51,491 nucleotides of DNA. Origin: an uncultured Acidimicrobiales bacterium. GTDB lineage: Bacteria; Actinomycetota; Acidimicrobiia; Acidimicrobiales; SHLQ01. Below, piece by piece: positions 1 through 7,525 of this stretch (positions within the stretch are counted from its first letter, which is position 1; each line of letters opens with the position of its first letter). The stretch is taken from contig CALHTF010000020.1 of the NCBI GenBank assembly GCA_938038815.1, forward strand, positions 1-51,491. The letters are read 5' to 3'. The position numbers and the translations under genes were made by a program. Below the pieces are notes generated by a model. That model ran no database searches, was not told where the DNA came from, and worked only from the letters and a program-made list of their open reading frames with translations.

Positions 1-2
1 AG

Positions 3-764
3 ATGCAACGATTCGCCACCTGGACGAATCTCAGCGAGACCACCTTCGTGCTCGAACCCGAGGACCCAGCCGCCGACTACAAGGTGCGCATCTTCACCAC
101 GACGGCCGAGCTGCCATTTGCGGGGCACCCGACCATCGGCACCTGTCACGCATGGCTCGAAGCTGGCGGAACGCCCAAGACCGATGGCCTGGTGATCCAA
201 GAATGCGGTCTGGGTTTGATCACGCTGCGAAGCATCGGCGGCCGGTTGGCGTTCGCCGCGCCCGAGCTCCTGCGATCGGGGCCGGTTAGCGAAGCAGAGA
301 TCGCAATGGCGTGTGCCGTCTTGCAGATCGACCGTTCGCAGGTGATCGAGGCGCAGTGGTGCGATAACGGTCCCGGCTGGATCGGCCTACTGCTCACCGA
401 TGCACAAACCGTGCTCGACATTGTTCCCGACTTCGGCGCAGCTGAGTCCTACGACATCGGCATCGTTGGTCGAACCCCGATTGGGATCGCCGGTGCTCAC
501 CCTGATGGCGACGTGGTCATCGAGGTGCGGGCGTTCTTCCGATCGCGCGGCGCGGCGGTTGAGGATCCGGTAACCGGAAGTCTGAACGCCGCGCTCGCCA
601 TGTGGTTGGTGGGCGACGGGACGTTGACCACGCCCTACGTCGCCGCCCAAGGGACGGTTCTCGGCCGGCGAGGTCGAGTGTATGTCGACTCGGCTGACGG
701 CGACCTGTGGGTCGGCGGCGACGCGGTCACCGCGATCGACGGAACCGTAAACCTCAAAAAGTAA
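3..764 (+). CDS. PhzF-family isomerase/epimerase (5' truncated by window)
   Basis: This is the C-terminal part of a PhzF-like protein, a family of cofactor-independent isomerases with two diaminopimelate-epimerase-like halves. The visible segment begins at NLSETTFV, where the family's catalytic Glu lies (visible residue 12). It continues with FAGHPTIGTCHAW and, in the second half, the glycine-rich GAAVEDPVTGSLNAALA phosphate/anion loop. Family members are about 260-300 residues and have roughly 30-45 residues before NLSET, so the true start lies upstream and the Met at position 3 is internal. The substrate cannot be deduced. The TAA stop lies inside the left arm of a perfect 20-bp palindrome that separates this gene from the convergent acyl-CoA dehydrogenase. 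Confidence 0.85.
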   Translation: MQRFATWTNLSETTFVLEPEDPAADYKVRIFTTTAELPFAGHPTIGTCHAWLEAGGTPKTDGLVIQECGLGLITLRSIGGRLAFAAPELLRSGPVSEAEIAMACAVLQIDRSQVIEAQWCDNGPGWIGLLLTDAQTVLDIVPDFGAAESYDIGIVGRTPIGIAGAHPDGDVVIEVRAFFRSRGAAVEDPVTGSLNAALAMWLVGDGTLTTPYVAAQGTVLGRRGRVYVDSADGDLWVGGDAVTAIDGTVNLKK

Positions 765-797
765 GAACGCGGGGTCAGACCCCGCGTTCTTACTTTT
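757..797. terminator. Perfect 20-bp palindrome, bidirectional terminator or REP-like element
   Basis: The arms are 757-776 and 778-797 around a single A, with core GGGGTCAGACCCC and A/T-rich outer ends (AAAAG on the left, CTTTT on the right). It sits between convergent genes and can terminate both strands. CTC/GAG at 753-755 and 798-800 extends the stem past one bulged A. The length and exactness exceed an ordinary terminator. Confidence 0.8.
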
Positions 798-812
798 GAG
801 CTAGTTGGTTGG

Positions 813-2006
813 CTACTTGGGGATGTCGGACCAGCTGAGGTCTTTGTCGACCCGAACATCGCCCGGCAGGCCGAGGACCCGTTCGCCGAGAATGTTGCGC
901 ATGATCTCGCTTGTGCCGCCTTCGATCGTGTTTGCTCGTGACCGAAGGAACTGGCCGGTGAGCGCGCCGGTGGTGTGCGCCTCTTCACTGCGGCTCATCG
1001 GGTAGCCAGGGCCATGCAGCATGGCGTCGGGTCCGAGGAGTTCCATGTTGAGTTCGTGGAGCTTGATGTTGATCTCGGCTGACATCAACTTGCCTACTGA
1101 ACCTTCGGGTCCGGCAGCACCCGACTTCGCCAGCGCCTTGGCTCGCTGGTTGGTGAGGCGCAAGACCTCAGACTGGATCCAAAGGTCGGCGACCCGGTCG
1201 CGTTGAATCTTGCGGGTGCCTTCGTCGAGGTCGTCCTTCTTTTCGTTCCAGAGGTTCACGAGGCTCCGAATCGGTCCGCCGCCTTTACCTCCCGAACCGC
1301 CGCCCAGGGCGACTCGTTCGTTCATCAAGGTGGTGATAGCAACCCGCCAGCCGTCGCCCTCTTCGCTGAGGCGTTGGCTGTCGGGAATCCGCACGTCGGT
1401 GAGGAACACCTCGTTGAACTCGGCTTCGCCGGTGATCTGGAACAGCGGGCGTACCTCAACCCCTGGTGCTTTCATATCGAGCACGAAGTACGAGAGTCCC
1501 TTGTGCTTGGGCACATCGGGGTTGGTGCGGGTGAGCAGCATGCCGTAGTTCGAGACGTGGGCAAGCGTGGTCCAGACCTTCTGGCCATTGACGATCCACT
1601 CATCGCCGTCTTTGATGCCGCGGCTGGGAATGCCGGCAACGTCGGAGCCGTGGGTTGGTTCGGAGAACATCTGGCACCAGATGTCTTCGCCCGTGAAGAT
1701 CTTGCGTAGGTGCTTCTCGTGCATCTCTTCGGTTCCGTGGTTCAGTACCACGGGTGCGCCCATGCCGATACCGATCGGGTTGATCATCAGGTCGTGGTAC
1801 GGCACCTTCGCTTCGCGAAGCACGTCGTCGATCACCGCTTGCTTTGAGCGCGACAGTCCGAGTCCGCCCTTGCCCTCCGGGAAGTGGACCATGCCAAGGC
1901 CTGCGTCGAATTGCGCGCCTCGGAAGGTGATCTGGTCGACCGAGTGTGGGTCGACTTCGTCGAGCAGCGCTTGGGTACGTTCGCGGAGTTCGTCGTCGGT
2001 GATCAT
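813..2006 (-). CDS. Acyl-CoA dehydrogenase (FadE-like)
   Basis: FAD-dependent acyl-CoA dehydrogenase of 397 residues that would form the 2,3-trans-enoyl-CoA. Family motifs are CQMFSEPTHGSDVAG (about 111-125), WIVNGQKVWTT (137-147) and the C-terminal IEGGTSEIMRNILGE. The Glu of the medium-chain IYEGT motif is Gly here, so the base is probably the isovaleryl/long-chain type Glu on helix G, seen as NER at 229-231 (Glu230); that assignment is inferred. ATG at 2006 has AGGGA 7 nt upstream; the reading frame stays open further upstream but becomes non-family sequence across the MarR operator. It is divergent from marR, beyond which lie thiolase, SDR and hydratase, so it probably supplies the first step of the same pathway. 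Confidence 0.9.
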   Translation of the reverse strand: MITDDELRERTQALLDEVDPHSVDQITFRGAQFDAGLGMVHFPEGKGGLGLSRSKQAVIDDVLREAKVPYHDLMINPIGIGMGAPVVLNHGTEEMHEKHLRKIFTGEDIWCQMFSEPTHGSDVAGIPSRGIKDGDEWIVNGQKVWTTLAHVSNYGMLLTRTNPDVPKHKGLSYFVLDMKAPGVEVRPLFQITGEAEFNEVFLTDVRIPDSQRLSEEGDGWRVAITTLMNERVALGGGSGGKGGGPIRSLVNLWNEKKDDLDEGTRKIQRDRVADLWIQSEVLRLTNQRAKALAKSGAAGPEGSVGKLMSAEINIKLHELNMELLGPDAMLHGPGYPMSRSEEAHTTGALTGQFLRSRANTIEGGTSEIMRNILGERVLGLPGDVRVDKDLSWSDIPK

Positions 2007-2048
2007 CGGAGATTCCCTAGTAGGCGATAGGCGATACTGTGTTGGAGT

Positions 2049-2068
2049 ACTGTATAGTGCCATACAGT
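2049..2068. promoter_or_regulatory. Inverted repeat, probable MarR operator
   Basis: ACTGTAT and ATACAGT arms separated by six bases (AGTGCC) form a 20-bp dyad in the 112-bp divergent region between the acyl-CoA dehydrogenase and the MarR gene. A related half-site (GATACTGT) lies just upstream. Position and symmetry fit an autoregulatory MarR site; binding is inferred. Confidence 0.6.
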
Positions 2069-2118
2069 GTGGTACCAACCAGTATGGCGTTGAAGTACTT
2101 CCGCAGAGCTGAAAAACC

Positions 2119-2577
2119 GTGAACAAGAAGCAAACCTCCACCCACGAACTCGATGCCCCGCCCTGGCAGCGGGTCGAGAGCACCCTGATGAGCGCCGCCG
2201 CGGCTATCCGCACGGCCTACGATCACCGGTTCGCCGAACTCGACCTCAACCTCTCCCAAGCCATGTTGCTCGCCTACGTGGCCGAGTTTGGCGAGGAAAC
2301 CCAGTCGCGAATCGCCGACCGGCTCGGCATCGGCCGGGCCGCAACCGGCAACATTGTCGACAATCTCGAGAAACGGGGCCTTGTTCAGCGCCAGCCCGAC
2401 CCCGACGACCGTCGGGTCTGGCTGGTGGCGGTCACGGCCGACGGCAAGGCCTTGGCCGACCGAGTTATCGAGATCGACATCGTCTTTCGAGCCGACCTTC
2501 GCAAAGGCATTAGCCGGGCGGAGCGCCAGCAGCTTTCGTCGCTCTTGCTGCGCGTGCAGCAGAATCTGGCTCTCTAG
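2119..2577 (+). CDS. MarR-family transcriptional regulator
   Basis: A 152-residue winged-helix regulator. Residues 45-110 hold the MarR DNA-binding core: LSQAMLLAYVAEFGEETQSRIADRLGIGRAATGNIVDNLEKRGLVQRQ, then the wing PDPDDRRVWLVAVTADG (shown in parts; see the translated region 2251-2445). Flanking helices would form the dimer interface. The only plausible start is GTG at 2119, which has no clear Shine-Dalgarno. It is divergent from an acyl-CoA dehydrogenase and upstream of thiolase, SDR and enoyl-CoA hydratase genes. By analogy with other MarR proteins in such settings it may be released by an acyl-CoA or aromatic ligand, which is inference. Confidence 0.9.
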   Translation: MNKKQTSTHELDAPPWQRVESTLMSAAAAIRTAYDHRFAELDLNLSQAMLLAYVAEFGEETQSRIADRLGIGRAATGNIVDNLEKRGLVQRQPDPDDRRVWLVAVTADGKALADRVIEIDIVFRADLRKGISRAERQQLSSLLLRVQQNLAL

Positions 2578-2654
2578 CGAACTCTTTACCCCTCTACCAC
2601 CTAATCAAGTACGTAAGCACAGAACCAAATCTCACCACTACAGGAGAAAACCAA

Positions 2655-3824
2655 ATGCAAGATGCAGTAATCGTTGACGCAGTTCGGACCGCAGCGGGTA
2701 AGCGCAACGGCCGCCTGAGTGGCATTCACCCCGCCACCTTGGCCGCCGAAACCCTCAAAGCTCTTCAAGAACGCAACAACCTCGACCCGGCGCTGGTCGA
2801 CGACGTAATCATGGGTTGCGTCATGCAGGTTGGACAGCAGTCGCTCAACATCGGCCGTAGCGCCGTACTTGAGGCTGGCTGGCCCGAGAGCGTGCCGTCG
2901 ACCACCGTCGACCGCCAGTGTGGAAGCAGCCAGCAAGCGCTGCACTTCGCTGCCCAAGGCGTTATGTCGGGAGCGTACGACGTTGTTGTCGCCGCCGGCG
3001 TTGAGTCGATGAGTACCACGCCGATGGGATCGTCGGTCGTGAAAGGCGAGATGGGCCACCCCTTCCCCCAAGGCATGCAAGACCGCTACGCCGAAACCGG
3101 CCTTCCGCCTCAGGGCATTGGCGCCGACATGATCGCTGTCGAGTACGGCATCACCCGTGAAGACCTTGACGCCTACGGCGCCCGTAGCCAGCAACTTGCC
3201 GTGCAGGCAACCGAAGAGGGTCGTTTCGAAAACGAGATCATCCCGATCGAGATCGATGTCGACGGCACCAAAGAGGTCCACAAGGTCGACGAAGGCCTCC
3301 GCCCCGGAACCACTGCCGAGACCCTTGCCAACCTCAAGCCGGCCTTCAAAGAAGACGGCCTCATCACCGCCGGTAACTCGTCGCAGATCGCCGATGGCGC
3401 ATCGGCCGTGCTCATCATGAGCGCCGAGAAGGCCAAAGAACTTGGGCTCAAGCCTCGTGCCCGTTTCCACTCGTTTGCCCTCGCCGGCACCGATCCCGTC
3501 ACCATGCTCAAAGGCCCGATCCCGGTCACCGAGAAGATCTTCGCCAAGAACGATCTCACCGTCGACGACATCGACCTGTTCGAGATCAACGAAGCCTTTG
3601 CTTCGGTCGTGCTCGCCTGGCAGAAGGAATGCGGTGCCGACATGGACAAGGTCAACGTCAATGGTGGCGCAATCGCCCTTGGTCACCCACTCGGCTGCTC
3701 GGGCACCAAGCTGATGACCACCTTGGTCAACGAGCTTGAGCGCACCGGTGGCAAGTACGGCATGCAGGCGATGTGTGAGGGCGGCGGCATGGCCAACGCC
3801 ACCATCATCGAACGGCTCGACTGA
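2655..3824 (+). CDS. Acetyl-CoA acetyltransferase (thiolase)
   Basis: Thiolase of 389 residues, a normal length for the family. It cleaves 3-oxoacyl-CoA with CoA or runs the reverse Claisen condensation. Nucleophile Cys89 lies in VDRQCGSSQQALHFAAQGV, the NEAFAS motif is present, His344 lies in GGAIALGHPLGCSGTK, and the second catalytic Cys374 lies in MCEGGGMANA, so the catalytic set is complete. ATG is preceded by AGGAG about 8 nt upstream. It is the first gene of a run with an SDR dehydrogenase and an enoyl-CoA hydratase, supplying the thiolytic step of a beta-oxidation-like module. Chain-length preference cannot be read. Confidence 0.95.
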   Translation: MQDAVIVDAVRTAAGKRNGRLSGIHPATLAAETLKALQERNNLDPALVDDVIMGCVMQVGQQSLNIGRSAVLEAGWPESVPSTTVDRQCGSSQQALHFAAQGVMSGAYDVVVAAGVESMSTTPMGSSVVKGEMGHPFPQGMQDRYAETGLPPQGIGADMIAVEYGITREDLDAYGARSQQLAVQATEEGRFENEIIPIEIDVDGTKEVHKVDEGLRPGTTAETLANLKPAFKEDGLITAGNSSQIADGASAVLIMSAEKAKELGLKPRARFHSFALAGTDPVTMLKGPIPVTEKIFAKNDLTVDDIDLFEINEAFASVVLAWQKECGADMDKVNVNGGAIALGHPLGCSGTKLMTTLVNELERTGGKYGMQAMCEGGGMANATIIERLD

Positions 3825-3874
3825 GCCCCTGCGAACCGACCACTCAACCAGTCAAAGAAACAGAAAGTAGATAC

Positions 3875-4654
3875 ATGCCACGCATGAACTTGGAAGGCGC
3901 ATCGGCCGTCGTTACCGGCGGTGCCTCGGGAATTGGTGAGGCGGCTGCTCGTCAGCTGGCCGAAGCCGGCGCTCGGGTCGTTGTTGCCGACATGAACGAA
4001 GACCGCGGCTCCGCCGTGGCCTCAGAGATCGGTGGCATCTTTGCCAAGACCGATGTTTCGAGCGAAGAAGACGGCCTGGCCGCCGTTGCGGCAGCTTCAG
4101 AAATGGGTCCGCTTCGGGCCTTGGTCAACAGTGCCGGAATCGGTATGGCCGGTCGTACTATCGACCGCAACAACGAGCCCTTCGATCTTGGGATTTACAC
4201 CAAGGTCATCGAGGTAAACCTCATTGGTTCGTTCAATATGTTACGCCTCGCCGCTTCGGCGATGGCCAAGACCGAGCCGGTCGATGCCGACGGCAGTCGT
4301 GGTGCGGTAGTGAACATGGCCTCGGCCGCGGCGTTCGATGGCCAGATCGGCCAGGCGGCGTATTCGTCGAGCAAGGGCGGTGTAGTCGGCATGACCTTGC
4401 CGATCGCCCGTGACCTCTCGGCGGTCGGTATTCGCGTGAACACCATTGCTCCGGGCCTCATCGACACGCCGATCTACGGCGAGGGCGAGCAGTCCGAGCA
4501 GTTTAAGGCCCACCTAGGCCAGTCGGTGCTGTTCCCGAAGCGTCTTGGCTCGGGTGAAGAGTTGGCGTTCATGGTTATGGAATGCATCACCAACCCGTAC
4601 ATGAACGGCGAGACCATTCGCGTTGATGGCGGCATCCGGATGCCACCGAAATGA
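3875..4654 (+). CDS. Short-chain dehydrogenase, 3-hydroxyacyl-CoA dehydrogenase-like
   Basis: Classical SDR of 259 residues. The Rossmann motif TGGASGIG spans 14-21, Asp39 in VVVADMN suggests NAD preference, NSAGIG is at 85-90, and the catalytic Ser150, Tyr163 and Lys167 appear in NMAS and YSSSK. The overall pattern (long loop before Ser, IAPGLIDTP after the active site) resembles type II 3-hydroxyacyl-CoA dehydrogenases of the HSD17B10 group. Placement between thiolase and enoyl-CoA hydratase supports the role of oxidising 3-hydroxyacyl-CoA. Its last codons overlap the next gene by ATGA, indicating translational coupling. Confidence 0.9.
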   Translation: MPRMNLEGASAVVTGGASGIGEAAARQLAEAGARVVVADMNEDRGSAVASEIGGIFAKTDVSSEEDGLAAVAAASEMGPLRALVNSAGIGMAGRTIDRNNEPFDLGIYTKVIEVNLIGSFNMLRLAASAMAKTEPVDADGSRGAVVNMASAAAFDGQIGQAAYSSSKGGVVGMTLPIARDLSAVGIRVNTIAPGLIDTPIYGEGEQSEQFKAHLGQSVLFPKRLGSGEELAFMVMECITNPYMNGETIRVDGGIRMPPK

Positions 4655-5418
4655 CCAACGAGAACGGCGAACCAGCCGTACTAACCGAACGCCGCGGACG
4701 GGTTCTACTCATTACGCTCAACCGGCCCGAAGCGATGAACGCGATCAACACCGATCTCGCTCAGGGCCTTTTGGCTGCGGTAAACGAACTCGAAACCGAC
4801 GATGGCCTAACCGCTGGTGTGCTCACCGGCGCGGGCCGGGGATTCTGTTCGGGTATGGACCTCAAGGCGTTTGCTAACGGTGAGCCGCCCAAGGGTATGG
4901 ACCAGTTCATCCAGCACGGCGCAAAGAAGCCGTTGCTGGCCGCCATTGAGGGCTTTGCCCTCGCCGGTGGTCTCGAACTGGCTTTGGCCTGCGATCTGTT
5001 GATTGCGGCCGAAGGCGTGAAGCTGGGTATCCCCGAAGCAGGCGTTGGCCTCTTTGCCGCAGGCGGCGGTCTGTTGCGTCTGCCGGCTCGGGTCGGGTTC
5101 AGCAAGGCAATGGAGATGGCCATCACGGCCGATCCAATCACTGCTGAACAAGCACTCGACGACGGACTGGTGAGCCGGGTGGCGCCCAAGGGAACCGCAG
5201 TCGATGCGGCACTCGAGTTGGCTGAGCGGATCGCCAAGAACGCTCCACTCGCGGTCGCTGCCTCCAAGCAATTGGTGTGGGCGACCGTCGGCATGAGCGA
5301 GTCCGACTTCTGGGAGCACCAGAAGGGTCCACAGGCAACCGTATTCGTGTCGAACGATGCGAAAGAGGGCCCTCGGGCGTTCGCCGAAAAGCGTCCACCG
5401 GAGTGGTCGGGGACCTAA
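4651..5418 (+). CDS. Enoyl-CoA hydratase/isomerase (crotonase family)
   Basis: Crotonase-fold protein of 255 residues. The oxyanion-hole segments are GRGFCSGMDL (about 62-71) and GFALAGGLELALACD (101-115); IPEAGVGLFAAGGG follows, with Glu129 at the position of the second catalytic acid of hydratases. The first catalytic Glu position is occupied by the GGLELALACD region, so hydratase activity is likely but isomerase or CoA-hydrolase activity is not excluded. The start overlaps the SDR stop by four bases, so it is the last gene of the thiolase-SDR-hydratase unit, and a strong hairpin follows. Confidence 0.88.
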   Translation: MTNENGEPAVLTERRGRVLLITLNRPEAMNAINTDLAQGLLAAVNELETDDGLTAGVLTGAGRGFCSGMDLKAFANGEPPKGMDQFIQHGAKKPLLAAIEGFALAGGLELALACDLLIAAEGVKLGIPEAGVGLFAAGGGLLRLPARVGFSKAMEMAITADPITAEQALDDGLVSRVAPKGTAVDAALELAERIAKNAPLAVAASKQLVWATVGMSESDFWEHQKGPQATVFVSNDAKEGPRAFAEKRPPEWSGT

Positions 5419-5430
5419 CGACGAAACGAC

Positions 5431-5488
5431 GAGCTCGTCGGTTCTCTGTCCTCCCTCTCTCTGTGGGCACAGAACCGGCGGGCTTTTC
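5431..5488 (+). terminator. Intrinsic terminator of the beta-oxidation operon
   Basis: GAGCTCGTCGGTTCTCTGTCC pairs imperfectly, with G-U pairs, to GGGCACAGAACCGGCGGGCT and runs into TTTT. It lies 12 bp after the hydratase stop. Nothing else was recognised in the remaining 150 bp before the next gene. Confidence 0.65.
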
Positions 5489-5636
5489 TCGTTCTATGCT
5501 TCATGAATATCTCGATATATTCAAGTATTTCTGCGTATTTGGCAGCAGGTCTTGATTGATCGGGTGGTCTTTCGGCTAGGTTCGGCTGTGGTCTCCAAAC
5601 GCCCCGAGATCGCCCGAATCCTCCCAAGGTTGCCCC

Positions 5637-7490
5637 ATGTTGAATCTGCTCTACGCCTTTAAGCGCCTGCTGCGCGACCGCGGTCTAATCCGCAAGATGA
5701 GCCTGCTGTTCGGTGCTAGCACCGACAATGTCGACGCCGCAGTCGACACGATTGGTCCCGCCATTATTGGACGCCTCGCCCACCTCGGCGATGGTCCCGC
5801 GGGAGCCACGGCGGTGTCGTCGTTGATCGACGCCGCCGACCCGACCTCGCTCAGCAGTGCGTCGGACTTCCTGGAGCGAGGAAACGAAGACAACGACGTT
5901 CTGGTCGAACGACTCTTTGGCGACAACCGCACCGATCTGGTCGCCGAGCTTGCGTCGCGAGCCGGGGTGGGCGTCGGCACCCTGTCGGCGCTGATGCCCA
6001 AAGTCACCGCGATGTTCCTCGGCTACCTCGCCAAGTATCGAGACGACAACGAACCCACCCCCGAAGAGATGGTTGGCTTTATCCAGAGCGAACGCTTGGC
6101 GCTCGCCGAATCCGACACCGGTCCCGAGCTACTCAACCTCGGCGCGTTCGGTGCAGGCGCTGCCGGGGTTGCCGCCGCTGGTGCGTCGCGCGATGGGGTG
6201 GCCCACTTCGACGCCGACGAAACGGGCGACTTCGACGCCGCCACCGAGAGCGACCCTGGCTTCGACGCTCGAGAAACCGCCGAGGTGACGTTCGACCCAG
6301 TCGAAGCCTCCGCGGAGATCGACCCCGACGTCGAACCAGACGTTGAACCTGACACGGCCGGAATCGACAAAGGGAAGGCGGCGGCCGCTGGTGCCGCTGC
6401 CGCCGCAGTTGCTGCTGCTGCGGCGAAGGCCACCGAGCCCAAGGACCCAAAGCCGGCCGACACGAAGTCGGTTCAGTCGGCCAAGGCAACCGACGCCGCG
6501 AAAACCGAAACCACCGAGATCAAACGCCCCAAGCCCGAGGCCACCGTCGACCGCAAGCCCGTCGCCCCGAACAAGCCGGCGGCTTCGACGACCAAAGCAG
6601 CGACCACCACTCAAGCCACCGCGCCCGTCGCTGCAGAAAACGGTATCGACAAACGCTGGTTGGGATTCCTGCTGGGGCTCCTCGCTCTGTTTGTTGGTCT
6701 TGCGTTGTTGTTGTGGCTGTGGGATGACGACGACGAAGTCGAACAAGTGACCGAACCGGCGACCACGCTTGCTCCGGCCACCACGTCGGCACCGCCAACA
6801 ACTGCGGCACCGCCGCCCACCACGGCCGCTCCGACCACCACCGCAGCCCCCACAACTACCGCGGCGCCCACCACCACCACAACGACGACCACGGCTGCGC
6901 CCGAGCCCGAAGTTGTTGACGCCGGCGAACCGCTTACCGAGGGTCTGCTCGCCAGCGGGTTCACCTTGTTCAACTCATCGAGCCTCGACGGCAGCGATTT
7001 GGTCGAGGCGACCGAACCGGCCGAGGCGACCACCTCGACCGGTATTGAGTTTGCGCCCTTTGGCCCCTTCGATGTCGACGTCGACGCTGAAGAGATCACC
7101 ATGAGCTGGAACGACGATCCACAATTCGACTCGTTTGAGCGCAGCGCCGACGACGAATTTCTCGAACGGTTCACCTTTACCTTCGACGACCCGGTCCTCG
7201 ATGGTGTTACCGCCGCCGCCGACCCGTCGCAGAACTTGGTGCCCGACGTTGAGGTACTCGACGCCAGCAACCTTCAAGTCGACTTCGGTACCGGCATGAC
7301 GATTGGCGATGGACAGGTTGCGGTAATCCAATTCGCCGATGCGGCGATGGAAGAAACCATGACCGAGCTGCCCCAAACCGGCGTTGAATCACGGCATATC
7401 GCGGCCGCCGGGCTGCTGTTCATTCTGTTTGGTTGTGCGCTCGTGCTGGTCGCCCGTCGAGTCGAGCAGCGAACACCGCTTGTTTGCTGA
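5637..7490 (+). CDS. DUF937-like membrane protein with C-terminal LPQTG sorting signal
   Basis: 617 residues in four parts. Residues 1-150 resemble DUF937 domains of unknown function. Residues 155-335 are acidic, then Ala-, Lys- and Pro-rich low complexity, including a poly-Ala run near 245-270. A transmembrane segment at about 341-362 (FLLGLLALFVGLALLLWLW) is followed by a Thr/Pro/Ala mucin-like spacer and an acidic domain. The end is LPQTG at 578-582, a hydrophobic helix and the basic RRVEQR, a textbook cell-wall sorting signal. There is no N-terminal signal peptide, so the inner helix would act as signal anchor with the DUF937 part in the cytoplasm. ATG has AAGG 7 nt upstream. A sortase is not encoded in the window. 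Confidence 0.75.
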   Translation: MLNLLYAFKRLLRDRGLIRKMSLLFGASTDNVDAAVDTIGPAIIGRLAHLGDGPAGATAVSSLIDAADPTSLSSASDFLERGNEDNDVLVERLFGDNRTDLVAELASRAGVGVGTLSALMPKVTAMFLGYLAKYRDDNEPTPEEMVGFIQSERLALAESDTGPELLNLGAFGAGAAGVAAAGASRDGVAHFDADETGDFDAATESDPGFDARETAEVTFDPVEASAEIDPDVEPDVEPDTAGIDKGKAAAAGAAAAAVAAAAAKATEPKDPKPADTKSVQSAKATDAAKTETTEIKRPKPEATVDRKPVAPNKPAASTTKAATTTQATAPVAAENGIDKRWLGFLLGLLALFVGLALLLWLWDDDDEVEQVTEPATTLAPATTSAPPTTAAPPPTTAAPTTTAAPTTTAAPTTTTTTTTAAPEPEVVDAGEPLTEGLLASGFTLFNSSSLDGSDLVEATEPAEATTSTGIEFAPFGPFDVDVDAEEITMSWNDDPQFDSFERSADDEFLERFTFTFDDPVLDGVTAAADPSQNLVPDVEVLDASNLQVDFGTGMTIGDGQVAVIQFADAAMEETMTELPQTGVESRHIAAAGLLFILFGCALVLVARRVEQRTPLVC

Positions 7491-7525
7491 CGACGGCACC
7501 GTCCAGCGTTGGTACCATTAGCCCG

